Positions 11,455 to 26,850 of a DNA stretch of 64,000 nucleotides are shown here, piece after piece; position 1 is the first letter of the stretch; each line of letters opens with the position of its first letter. The translations under genes were made by a program, and so were the position numbers. The notes beneath the pieces are model-generated. The model worked only from the letters and a program-made list of their open reading frames with translations. It ran no database searches and was not told where the DNA came from. The DNA comes from Paramacrobiotus metropolitanus (lineage: Eukaryota > Tardigrada > Eutardigrada > Parachela > Macrobiotidae): positions 2,666,001-2,730,000 of the forward strand of contig NW_026570224.1 in assembly GCF_019649055.1 (NCBI RefSeq). The letters are read 5' to 3'.

Positions 11455-14400
11455 CTAGGCTTTGACCTCCGGACCGAATAGGTTTCTCTTGGTTGCCTTT
11501 TTAGACATCAGCCAGTAGGTTACCATCAAGCCTTTTCCTTTGATCTGCAGCCCATTACAACGGCCTTGAACAAATTTTGATTTTCTCCATTTTCTTCTAG
11601 TTTACTGTGTTAATGCCAGTGCACCTTACATTCATTTCTCCACGCCGTTCCATTTCAAAGATGTTAAAAAATGTTAATGCATCATAGGTGGCTGTGCTTA
11701 GATGAATTTTTAACGGCTCTCCATTCGATTCCATTCGGCTGGCTGTATTCACGGTATCACCGAATCTGAAATTCAAAAGCAAACTACCACTCAGTTTTCG
11801 GCGGCTGGTGTACATAATTAAGGATCGAAAACTCGGCCTTTAGCGTAAAGGTTAACGCATTCACGAATTACGATTATGCCTCACGTGAATTCAGTAAAGC
11901 CTCGTGACCGAGTTTCGGCTTTAATTATAACTTTTAATTATCGGGAAATTGTACGTTTTTACATGTTAATCCGTTTCCGGTCATATTGTAACACGCCTAA
12001 ACTTACATGCAGTAGCGAGGCATTTTTATCCCGGTAATACCTAAGGCGGACAAGGATTAATTTAATGCGGAGTGACTCGGCAAACTGCACAGTAAACTGT
12101 TAAATCTACCGTATGACCATTTCCCCAAAAATGCCACAATCTCGGCACCATTTATAGCTCTCGCAGGATTACGAGTGCATGCAGAGAAAAGAGACACTCC
12201 GCGACTTACCTGCAACACACGGTCCAGTATTCAGCCCGATACGTAATCGTAATTCATAATCCGGCTTGTGAGGCATTCGGATTCCCGAAACATCTTTCAG
12301 AAGATCGAGACTCATACAGGCAATTTCATACGAATGTTTGTTCCCATTGCGCTCCGGTAAGCCCGATACGCATAAATAAGCGTCACCTAAAAGCACTTCT
12401 GTTATAACGATCTCACAAATGGGGTAATACTGTGTTATGATACCGGCAAGCCCGATACGCATGAGAATTGTACTCGCAGAATCAGGCTCGGTGAACCGCG
12501 ATTAGCATTTAATGTTTGATTTTTCATTTTTTCACTTAATGTAGTATATTTCGGTAGATGGAGAATACATAAAAAGCCTGCGTATACGTACTATGGACAA
12601 ACAAAGCAATCGTAAAGTGATCAGGTTCATTAAACAGTGGGTAACCTCGTTAAAACGTGTAACTGGATTAGAAAACATGAAATATGTATCTAGTTAAATT
12701 ACTAGTAATAGTTTTCCGAGGGATGATAACGCTATTTTTAGATAAAAACCGTTAGTAGAACAAAAAAAAGTGTGCGTGTGCCAAACGATTGCTTGTGAGA
12801 AACTTTTGAAATGCTAAAAGGTTAAGCCAAATTCGTTGGAAGCTATCAGATAGGTCACAAAAACTATACAGCTGAATTACTTCCGCAGGCCACTGTTTAA
12901 TGATTATGGGCTTAAAGTATTAACCAATGTGCATTAGCCTGGTGTTGATTCCCCTTTTGGTCATTATCTCAAATTGCACTTGATCGACAGTTTACCAGCA
13001 CGCGGATCTGTGACGAATGGGGAAATTACCACTTTCAAGTATTTTACCGTAGTTCCGGTGTACGTAACCGCACTTCCGTATAAAAAAGCTTTTCGCATCC
13101 TGTGGCGACTGTAGCTGTACATGTTTTAGGAAGAATGGCTGCACTGAGTTTTGCACAGAAACAACAAACCAATAAAACATCTTTTTACTGTTTTATGAAC
13201 TGAAAGTTTTTGCACGATTCTCGTATTAAGCACTCCGTATCCACCATCAGACGCGACGCCTAATACGAAAATATTATTATTAGGCTATTAGCCCATGCTT
13301 ATTATTTATAATTAGCCTTTTCAGATTCGGTAGCGTAAGCGGTACATCAGTAAAACCATAATGCTACCCTTCTATGAATGATATTGGAAAGTTAGTAAGT
13401 AATTTAAAAGCCGTACGTTATGGGCTGTAATACAATACATACAGTCACCACTTACCAATTGTTTCGACTTTGTACACGTCATACGCCTCAATCCGTTTAT
13501 CCATAATTGTATATAATTTGTTCAGAGTATCAACAACTTGAAGTGGAGTGGAGCTAGCGCTAAAGTCGGTAAACTGAACAATATCGCTGAAGAAAACCGT
13601 TACTTGATCGTAACTCTCCGGATATACTGGTTGACCACTTTTGATTTTCTCCGCAACTTGCCGAGGTAATAAATGGTTCAGTACAGCATCCGTTCGCTTT
13701 TTCTCTTTCATAATTTCTTCGTTTTTCGTTTGGAGCACAGCCGCAAAGGTCTGTATTTGGCCAGTAATATGCGTGAGGAAGAAGATAATGCTCGGGAATA
13801 AACAACACGCTAAAATCACCACGAAGAGCTGTGCCGCCACTGTCCGTGCTGAATCACTCACAGCATCATTTAAAGTATTTGTAATATTTTTTGTCAGAGT
13901 GTTTTCTATGTCAAAAAGAACACTCTGGAATTTGCTCATCTGGTCGTAATAGAAATTTCCACGTTCAAGATCAGGAACATAATTATTTTCATCGATTCGT
14001 ACACGCTCCAGTGTAACGTTTTTTTCCAGATCGGACGTGTACCATTTGTCCACTAGTATCTGTTGAATCGTTGGGTTAAACTGCATGCTTTTGTTTAAAA
14101 AGGCGTTGCCCTGAGATCGTTTGTCCAGGTACCACTTATATTGCTTCTTCGTCATATTTCCTGTAAAACATTTCATATTAAGTAGACAGTAGACACCGAA
14201 ATTTAACTGCATACGTATATTTTGCCTTTTATTTGTATAAGATGAACAGAAAAATTAAAGTAAATAAATTTTTCCATTAAAGTAAATATGTTTTTCCATA
14301 ATTGATTACGCTCAATGAATACTGCAGTACAGAATACTTTGTACGATTACTATATAGGTAGGCAAGTCCAAACGTTTCAAATTTTCGATACAGAACCAGA

Positions 14401-16611
14401 TGCCTGGTTTACAAGTTGGCTTGACTATGTGGAACAGATAATGTGAATAGCGCGTTACATGTTAATAATGAATTATGTTAATAATCATTTATGGAAAACT
14501 TCGACTGCAGTTTTGTATTCTTCTTATCCTGCGTCGCAAACTATAAAAAAAATCCAAACAAGGGATAGTGCGCACGGGTTGTTTCCTATATTGTATACAT
14601 ATGTTGTAAGTACATACAGAAGTATTCGTATAGGTTATAAATAATTAACCCAATGACGTCAGTTCACTTTATGCTGCTCACGTTTCTTACCGCGGGCGTA
14701 AAATACAGTTCCTGATGAGCGTTCAGCTGCGAATCCCTCCTTGGCAATGATAAATGTGTAATATGCTACCAAATCCTGCCAGCGTTGTTCTTGGGACTCC
14801 GATTTGATAACAGCATCTCCAACCCATCTTAACAATGGCGCAATGATAGTATCCGTGAAGAAAGTTAGCTGTTCTTCCGGCGTGCTCGTATTGACAAAGA
14901 CGCGGTTAACCAGCACTCTTAGAGTTAGCTCCTGTTTATTTTCGAACTCAAACGTACCATCCTTGACGGCTGGCCAGTGGGTCATATTTTTTAAGGCCGC
15001 GTCTACCATAAGTCGCCTAGAACGATGCCACACATGTATAAGTGGACTACCATTTACTTTGAGCTACAATAATTATAAATACTCCTTTTTATATTTCGCG
15101 GATCTCTGTGACGGTTAGTCAGAAGAAGAATAAATATCGTAATACGCATTTTTACTGCTTATTCAGAGCACCAAAAAATTACACAAGCGACAGCACAAAA
15201 CAATTAGGCAGCAATATGTTCCAGTTTCGCATTAACTGCTTTCTTGATCAGCCATAACAGATTCTAGAACATAAATTTGCACTCCGTAAAGCAGTCACAA
15301 TGGCATACTGCGTAAAGTGGTTTGATTTAGTAATATTGTTGCAGTTCTGAAAACAAAACCAATCAGCTCTGAGCTCGCACGGGAATTATAAACAGTAGTT
15401 GTGTGATCTTAAAAGGCAAAACCCTGATTTCAAACCAGACGTCCGATCACATCCGGTGCACTTATTTAACTGTTTGGGTGAACTTTAAATTAAATTTAAA
15501 TTAGTTTTGGTGAACTTCGCTCGTACTAGGGCAGTTACTTTCCGTTACGTTTTTGGTATATATACATGAAAAAGTTAGAAAAACAAAACCAGGTTTTATT
15601 ATAAAAGATTTTTAAGATTAACTGAACGATCCACAAGCATATTTTTTAACCAAGAGACCAGAGACTCATACTATAATTATGTAGTACATATATCGATTAA
15701 GCGTTTTGTATGCTGGAATTACTACTTTCATATGCATCGATATCAGTTTCGGAGCATAAGTTTCGGAGCATAAGTTCGGAGCATAAGTTCGGAGCATAAG
15801 TTACAGGGCAGAAGTACGTTGAGAAATTTGTTACACTCAAAAAACACAAGCGTTATGCAGCGACACGCAAATAAGGGATCGGTTGACTTTCATTAAGTCA
15901 TGCTGCGAAGGTGTGTCTAGTTCTCATTGCTCGTATGCGAAGTAATTTATCCAAGAAGAGTTCAAGCGACATAATTAATATCCATCAGTTTCCTGTTAGT
16001 TTTTGCCTGTCATCAGTACAATGCTGAATGCAATACCTTTTCATCACTGGTTCGAACAATGATTTCTCTTGCATTGCGACAAAGAATGTTGTCGTCCCCC
16101 GTTCCAGGCCTAAGGCATGTACGGCGTATCCGGTCTGAATGGCAAACTCCAGTTGCGCGATAAAAGCATTGGATACGCGCTGCTCCGTTAAGGCTTGCGA
16201 CACGGATATTCCTGACTGAATAATCAGAATTAAAATGGGAATCCCTGCCAGGCACACCATCTTGGTCATCTGGATCCGTCGCCCTTTGACAGTCCGCGGA
16301 TCATCCACACAGTAGCCCACGAGGATTCTGGAGCGGCGTGATAATGAACTCCGACCACTCCGACCGGTGGTTATCGAGACGCCGTCGTAGCGTTTAGTAT
16401 CACCGGCACTGGAAGCAAATGTCGTAACGGAAGCGCGTCGTTCATGATCGCGAGCACTGCCATGATCCGCATTATGCAGAGAAGACCGTTCTTTCAGTAT
16501 ATCCGCCACAGAACCGGAAATCGTGCCATTATGATTAACCACCGGTGTAGGATTAGCATCAGCAGGAATGGCATCACCATTCTCAATCTTATTGTTGCTA
16601 CTGAGTACCAT
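11455..16611 (-). CDS. Transmembrane guanylate cyclase with extracellular NIT-like domain, copy 2
   Basis: Seven exons in transcript order: 16611..16037, 15016..14691, 14160..13456, 12386..12210, 12040..12007, 11765..11630, 11544..11455; 2043 nt, 680 aa. Architecture matches copy 1: a cytosolic N-terminus with the same [10 protein letters not shown] juxtamembrane motif, TM1 (about 116-137), an extracellular helical NIT-like domain starting with [15 protein letters not shown]2 (about 409-432), the linker, and a class III cyclase domain. [20 protein letters not shown] and NTASRMES keep all metal-, guanine- and transition-state residues, so it should be active as a guanylate cyclase. All six introns match positions in copy 1; four further copy-1 introns are absent. 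A TATA-like element lies about 170 bp upstream of the ATG. It ends with [15 protein letters not shown], a tail also conserved in copy 1. Confidence 0.9.
11829..11915. other. Structured tRNA-like inverted-repeat element in an intron
   Basis: An 8-bp closing stem (11829..11836 with 11908..11915) encloses a GCG/CGC mini-stem with a GG-containing loop (11843..11858) and a 7-bp stem (11859..11865 with 11884..11890) with an 18-nt loop. The layout recalls a tRNA or tRNA-derived SINE head. A B-box/T-loop consensus is absent, so I do not call a tRNA gene. Confidence 0.3.
15747..15800. repeat. Short tandem repeat, four 13-14-bp units
   Basis: Four head-to-tail copies of (t)ttcggagcataag: two of 14 nt, then two of 13 nt. 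It lies in the first intron of cyclase copy 2 (intron 15017..16036). Confidence 0.9.
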
Positions 16612-16778
16612 ATTGCCGCATTCCTGATTATATCGCTGGATGTCATAAATCAGATAACTAATAGTGGAGATGAGCGGTGAAGTAGGGAATCAGTACTTGT
16701 CTTCTTTTAGTTAATCACTACGTTCTCGTCAACAAAATGTGACGGTGTGTGATCATCTGAAGCTACTCCAGAGTACCG

Positions 16779-16786
16779 TTTATATA
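16779..16786 (-). promoter_or_regulatory. Candidate TATA box of cyclase copy 2
   Basis: On the minus strand the sequence reads TATATAAA, about 170 bp upstream of the cyclase-2 ATG at 16611. That spacing would leave a 5' UTR of roughly 140 nt. Position and consensus are suggestive only. Confidence 0.4.
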
Positions 16787-18779
16787 GGTATGCCGCACCG
16801 TGCGCTCGTGTTGCTTATAAATGAACCGCCGGGACGATTAAAATGCCGCATCCACAAATTGACCTTTCGCTTTACGTTAGAGGAAAAAGTGTTGCGTGAT
16901 CACTGTACTGACTTGTCATGACTAATGGTGCCGAAATTTTGGGATTGATCAATTAAATATTAATATAAAACAGAACGGATATACCCAAGGTGAAACAGCC
17001 GGCACGAGAGAAAATTGCAACCTGTAAGAAAAACGCAAAGCCTCTGTTTAAAAGGAAATAACATGTTAGCGGTATCATGGCATCGCGTTTCTCTGCGCAC
17101 GTATACGCGTGAGTAATTACCTCTCTAAAGTCGAAAAACCGGGAAAACGGACTGCAGAACTCAAACTGTCACAAAGCATTTCCCCTTGTCATGAAGGTAG
17201 GGATACAAGATTGATAGGTCTAGTAGCGCTAAAAAGTCCAAGCGATTACTACGGCAATTAAGGTGCTCTTTATTCTTAGACTCGCTCACGGTGCAGTGTA
17301 ATGCAGTAGGCATAGCTGGCAGGACTCCCGTATGAATGAATGTTCGGTTGAGAATTGATTTTGACTTGCTTTGCACAAATCCCAACGAGAGCGGCCTTGT
17401 ATGCAATCCCAAGCAGATTCCATAAGACAACTTTCCTGGATAATCAAAGCTTTACGGGATGTAGAACACTCTCCACTTGCCTGCGTCAGATAGTCCTCTA
17501 ATTTTTGAGAGGTATTAATGAGCGTTAAGCGCAACCGAATAGAATATGACGACTAATTTTGACACGAGCTCAGGAGGTGAAGTGAAACATCCACAGTTTC
17601 TACATGGTTGAATAAAAAAGGCAACCACGAGGCTCCAGGAGTATAATCAGCATTATACTTCTATTAAAACTAAAAAGTCTCGATAAATTAGTGCCGCTAC
17701 AGCAACATTGTCACCTGCATGATGACGTAATTTATGTATTAACGTAGTCCTTTGCAGACTTACTCCTCAAGTTGACCAACTGTAATATCCAGAACGTTTA
17801 TAGCTGTACATAAGGGTAATCAACCGGCACAACAAACCGTCGGTATGTGACACAAAATGATCGCTTTCCATTATTTTTGGATCGATTCCACTTTCCCATG
17901 TTAAAACTTCTTAAGTATTCCGAAAGAAATGTCTTTTTTAGAGCATCGTTGCCACTTCCTAGTTCCCACTTCCCAGTAATAAGAATTACGTAAACTTTCA
18001 TCTGTATTACGTGCGTAATGTATAATTTTGCCGTCAGATTAATACAGATAAGCACTTTAAATGTACTCTCTGCGCAAGAATCGTACAGGAATAAGAACAG
18101 AACGATGTCCCAAGTGAACATCAAGAGCTACGTAGCTATATATAAGCGAATAGACATGTGCCCGGTAATCAGCTCAAATTAAACCAAATTAACTCAATTA
18201 AACGCATCTTCCAGGTCTGGTATGCTACATAAATGCAACTCATTTATGCTTGCGGCGTTGCGGGTGTATCGTCGGCGACCTGTCGGGAGATTCTGAGCTG
18301 GTTTCAGCCAATGACATCAGCGTGTGCGGATTAGTAAGTAACGCTGTTCCCGAAAGGTAGTCTCGGAATTGCAACGGAATAGGCTCAGTTTACGCCTATA
18401 TCGTAGTTGTCGAAGTTGAGAAAAATGCTTTAAAATACGTTTGATTGCTTGCTTGCTTGATCGTTGCTGAGAAAGCATTTGACAGCGATTCCTACGTTCG
18501 GCCGATGGTCACCCTTAACATAAGTCGTGACCAAGCTATTGATTTAAAGATTTCTCGATTGCAGTAATATCTACTACGTATACGGTAGTAATTTCAAGTT
18601 TGTAATGTTTGTAATGTTAATAATTTTTCTCCAAACTGTAATTGAAGGCAATATATATTAACTTATTAAGAAACAACTTTCTGTAAAAAAAACGGATCCG
18701 ATCATACTTAAAAAAAAATTGCAGAACGTGGTGTCCATGGTGTTCGCGTGTTGAAATTTGCCGGATTGCAACACTATAA

Positions 18780-18824
18780 TTTTGATCATAAAATGAAATT
18801 AATAATTTCATTTTATGATCAAAA
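18780..18824. repeat. 45-bp near-perfect palindrome
   Basis: Two perfectly complementary 22-nt arms (18780..18801 and 18803..18824) separated by one base, in AT-rich intergenic DNA. It would extrude as a cruciform or fold as a tight hairpin if transcribed. Confidence 0.9.
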
Positions 18825-19964
18825 CGATCAAGCTTATACCGCAGTGATTTACTGCTTTTCTAAGCCGAAGTGTAGAAACTTTTCTGACCACCCAATGCTA
18901 CTATAATTATAGCAAGGCTTATTAAAATTAGTTTGACAATGTTAATTAATACGTACCGTTGGACTACTGATAATAATAATCTTTAATCGCGGTATTAAAG
19001 ATAATAATTTATTAAGTACTGTATATAGGTAATTATGTTGTGGTAAAGCAGAGCGCAGTCTGGTATCTTTATACTTCATAGTGTTGTGAGTACAGCGTGT
19101 GATGTGGCCTGCAGCATGCTTATTGCGTACACGTGTGCTTTAGGAATATAGAAGACCAGCAAGAAACAGGTTTTTCTGGAAGGTTTTGTAATCCTAGAAA
19201 TATTTTTGTCTTTCGCGGTTTCACCATATCGTTCTTGTGACTCGGCACTGTCGGCAGTGTAATATCTTTCCTAACTCACGGTAATTTCCTGTAGGCTGTA
19301 CCGCCTGTACGGCATTGTCTATTTCTGTAATGTAAAATAATAGTTTCGTTCTATACTTCTACTTCTATGTGAATAATGATAACTTGCATTTACTGGAGGA
19401 TAATAAGACAGTCGAAAGCGATAAGTCAGATATGCAAACGCTATCTTTGGAACCTGTCGTATACTTACTGCAGTGGTGATCTCATGCACAATACACATCG
19501 TTGGCAGGGAATCCTTGAAGCACTGCAGCTGGTTTGCTGAGTTAACGTGAAGGATAGATGCATAGTTGGAGATCCCTATGCCCTCACATTACTGTAGACT
19601 GTTTAGTAAGTTCTACGATCTATTCTATTCGCATCTATTCTGTGTCCTATAGTTGCTGGACAACTCCGCTGATTCTGCGCTAGTGGAAGGGGAATATCAA
19701 TGTTTCTTGAGATCCAGCACGCGATTCACGATTGTAATACCTTCTGGGGACCATCTCACCATCAGCTAAATCTAACTAATTGAGAATCTACAGCTGCGAT
19801 TTCCTGGCTGCTAACTGGGCTTTCATTTGTGATTAGCTCGCTCATTATCCTTTTGCATTTGCCACATGCAACTACTGGGTTTCTTTGCTTTTCGGGGATT
19901 CGTATGATTAGCAGCTGCTTCAAGCCACGTTTCTTTCCTTCGCCACGGTCCGTGCACAGCAACC

Positions 19965-21856
19965 ATGGAAAGTTTGTACAATGCTCGGAATCCAGCAGTA
20001 AAGCGCTTATTTCGGGAAGCTCAGGAACTGCGTCAAAATCCCGATGAAGATTTCAACGCTGAACCTCTCAAGGACAATCTCTTTGAATGGCACTTTACCA
20101 TACGTGGGCCATCCGACACATCGTTTGAAAATGGGCTGTACCATGGTAAGTAATGAGTTGACGTCGATATTTGTAAGTCCTGCCGTCCTGTATAATGAAT
20201 ACTGGAGTACACAGACATCTGTTGTCGTTGCGAACTTGATTGTTACGGTAATGGTGACCGTGAATAGATCATAAAAACGATTTTGCGTAAAGCGAAAATT
20301 TGAGAATTTGAAACATTGTGGCTTTGTGCATAGGCCGAATTATTTTGCCACCTGATTACCCGATGAAGCCTCCCAACATTATCATCTTGACGCCTAACGG
20401 ACGCTTCGAGACCAACACCAAAATTTGTTTAAGCATTTCTGGATATCACCCCGAAACATGGCAGCCTTCTTGGTCTATTAGAACCGCTTTGAAAGCTTTG
20501 ATTGGTAATGCGGCTTGAATTACTCAGTCAGATGCTATCCGTTTTTTATACTGCTTTATTTGTTAATTGTAATTTTCGACAAAAATTAGGTTGCGTTGCA
20601 GTGTCCTAAAAGGGACGCCTCCTATAACTGCTCCCATAAATTTAAAACAATAATTGTAATATAAATATTAAAATTTGAAGAATTTTGGCTTTAGGATTCG
20701 TATCCGCGCAAAAAATGCTTTTAGCACCGATTGCTGTGTCATTTTGGTGTTACCTAGTTTAATTGGAATTTCTGTGCTTACACAGGCTTCATGCCCACGC
20801 CGGGAAACGGGGCTATTGGTTCGCTGGATTTGCCCGACTCTCATCGGCGACAGTTGGCAATAGCTTCACGGAACTGGAAATGTCCTGAGTGTCAGACAGC
20901 CAATTGTGACTTGTTGGTGTCCTGCTCCACAAGCGGTAACACATCCACTCCGACGCCCACACCCACTGATACTGTGGATGGATTTAATCCGTTTTCTGTT
21001 TTGGCACCGCGAGCGGACACCTCTGGTACAAAAACTTTTGTCAAGAGAAAGTCAAGAGAAATGAAATATTCAAAGAAATAAAAAAATATACGAAAATAGG
21101 TTTTGAAACCCCACTTTGTTTGTACAGTGTAACTCAGAAAATGGTAGTTCAGGATTATTTCGCATAGAACTGGCGCCGAGCTGTGTATAATGTCATATAG
21201 CTTACAGTTAAGAAAGCATCAGTTTTTTTACTTAATTAATTTCCTTTTTTTCAGCTTCTGCTGAATCATTGACGCCATCCATTACTAGTGAGCCAGTGAA
21301 AGCTTCTGGAGACATTGTGGATGACCCCTCCTTTGCGCCATTAGCCCGTCCCCGGGCCAGCTCTTTGCAGAGCCGACCCGGTCAAGGCAGTGGGAAACGT
21401 GCACATTTCGCAACGGAGCTGGTGAAGTCCACAACTTTTAACAGTAGTGACCCGCCTTCTGAAGCCTATGTGTTTCCACCACGGTCCCCTCTGGCACAGT
21501 CAACTTCCGAGCCAGTTGTTGCACAGTCGTCGGCATCGTTTCTAGAAGCAACGACGCCATCGTCCCCACCACGCGCCGTGCAGAGCGATCTAACTGAAAT
21601 GCGAGAAAGACAGGCAAAAATTCTGCAGGAGCGTAGGAGAGTCTTGCGGGAGCGTTTAGCTACGACGGAACGCGAGCCGGAGACAGGAGAGCAACCTTCT
21701 GCTGCTGGAGCATTCGGTGTCACTGATCCACAACGACTGGAACGTATTGTGCAAGGACTGAGACAAATTGTTTTGTTTATTATGGTGTGCCTGATGATAA
21801 TTATACTGCGGCGTGTTATGATGGTTTTGGAAGACGATAGCTTTGCTGAATTGTGA
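19965..21856 (+). CDS. UBE2J1: Ubiquitin-conjugating enzyme E2 J1 (ERAD E2, tail-anchored)
   Basis: Four exons: 19965..20145, 20334..20504, 20786..21025, 21255..21856; 1194 nt, 397 aa. The UBC fold starts at residue 9 (NPAVKRL). The J-family catalytic core, without the usual HPN motif, reads KICLSISGYHPETW with active-site Cys92; NLFEWHF, PPDYPMKPP and AIGSLD also match UBE2J1. A long Ser/Pro/Thr-rich linker follows. A basic coiled segment (RERQAKILQERRRVLRERL) precedes a single C-terminal hydrophobic segment (IVLFIMVCLMIIIL), the ER tail anchor. It should charge ubiquitin for ERAD ligases such as HRD1. The third donor is GTACAA, a weak site. If it is not used, the frame stops at 21079 beside an AATAAA-like run, which would give a soluble form. 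It is longer than human UBE2J1 (318 aa) because of the linker. Confidence 0.92.
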
Positions 21857-22745
21857 TAAATTTACCGTTTTTGAGATTTCCATGCCAGAATGGTCATTGC
21901 TTTGGTTACTCACGGACCACGGTCATCATATGGATTTGCGTAGTTTTAATTTTACAGTCTTTTATTGAATGTCCCCGGTGATGGTTGATTTTGTGAGAAT
22001 TCGCGGTCGTTTACTGTTTTCTGGATTAAATTTGGTACAGTGTGCATAGTTTTCGATTTGCCTGTTGTTGGATTTGGATTTATCCGATTTGGCAATTGGT
22101 TAACAAATTTAAGTGAACAAAGTCCGGCTGTTTGCTTCAGCGAAATGCCTGAATTATTAATTTTTGTGGACGGAATCATCAGATTTTGATTTTGGTTGTT
22201 GAGAAATAACCGGACTTCGTATTTAATATAAACGATATACGCGTCTGAGAAACTCAAAAATAATTTTAGCTGACCGCTGAATTTTCCGACTGGCCTTTTT
22301 CTAGATTCAATGTTTTGTTGTAGCAGTCAGAAAAACCATAAATATTATTAATGGTAAGTAAATATTTTTTATTATAGCCAGTGTATGTGCGGCTGTATTA
22401 AAGTGCAAAGTAAAGTACGTACGTTCTATGTATGTTATTTATACGAGTATCGATTTTCCGGGTTCATTTGCTATAAACACAGTTTCGATCAAACAGGTTT
22501 CTCATGTATTGCGTAGCGACAATTTACTATTTGACAGTGCGTTAAATATTTTGTTCCCGTGTACGTCTGTTGTGTTGTCATATGTTTCGTAGTGCGCATA
22601 CAGACCCATGTGGTGCAGTAATTGGGCTTTGAGAGCGAAGCACGAACCAGCATTATAAGGAAATTCCTCCCATTTATCTGAGAATTTGTTGCTTATGGAG
22701 TTGTGGATGTAAATTTGGAGTGGATTATAATCTACTGTTTCAATC
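21857..22745. other. Intergenic region UBE2J1-RAB2
   Basis: 3' UTR of UBE2J1 and promoter/5' UTR of RAB2 on the same strand. No further gene seen. Confidence 0.4.
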
Positions 22746-25889
<3,144 letters not shown>

Positions 25890-26850
25890 GGATGACAAAG
25901 GACATCAATGCCGGGAACGGCATTAGCAGCACTTGGTGGGAGATTGCTGACATTCACTGAACAGAAGCCCTTGAACACAGGTCCCGTTGTCGAAATTTTG
26001 GGTTCTCCTTTTTAGTCACGTGAGCTATGTTTATTTCTGATTAGACTCTTTCTGTTAATTATTTTGTATTAATCCTTAGCCGAGTTGCCGCCGTGCGCTT
26101 TTTGATTTGGATGTACGTTTTATTTTAGTTCGATTTTTCTTTCGTCTGTGTCAGAGATGAATGTTTTTGCCAACATTCTTATGTTTTTAATCCTTCTTAC
26201 ATGCCGAATTTCATGTGCTTGGTGTTTATCGGTGCGCGGTTTTTGAGTTTTGTGGGTCGTCCTCCGGATTTTCCGACACCTGTTCGTGTTGCTGGCAGTT
26301 TTATAACGAGCACTCAAATTGACGATGATCTCCCTCAATCTTATAATGTTTGTTTTGTCCTCGCAACTTCAGAGTTCAGGCTACTCTAGAGCATCGTCTT
26401 TTGATGTATTGCTGGCGTGAATAAACACAGTAACAAGAATGAAATCTTTTTTCTATGACAAGCTTAACTGCTTAAGCTCAATTTTACGGTTCATCCCGCC
26501 AGTCAGAAAGTCGAAGCAACAGTTGTTTTTTTTATTTTATATGGATAAATTCCCAGACATACAACAAAGATGAGCCGCTTCCTGTAAGCATGTGCAATCG
26601 TGAAAAAATAGCAGAGGACAACCCAGGATATCTTCCGAAAATAATCTAATGCAAACCGCCGAATGATTATAGTACATAAGATTCAATTACGGGGAATTAG
26701 TAACTGTTAAGAAATGAGATTTGCCGTTTGCGCACAAACGGAAACCAAACACTCCCTCCTGCAATGTCTGGATAAAACCATAAGATTATTAACAAGTAAA
26801 AAATTTTCCGGCACATCAGAATGGTAATGTACTAATGTATGCAAGAGTCG
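25890..26850. other. Convergent intergenic region RAB2/SSBP1
   Basis: 3' UTRs of RAB2 (+) and SSBP1 (-). No gene or repeat recognised. Confidence 0.4.

Larger units (their letters stand above)
16612..19964. other. 3.35-kb intergenic region
   Basis: 5' flanks of cyclase copy 2 (-) and UBE2J1 (+). No gene with recognisable domain or consistent splicing was found. It contains the TATA-like site at 16779 and the 45-bp palindrome at 18780. Confidence 0.4.
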
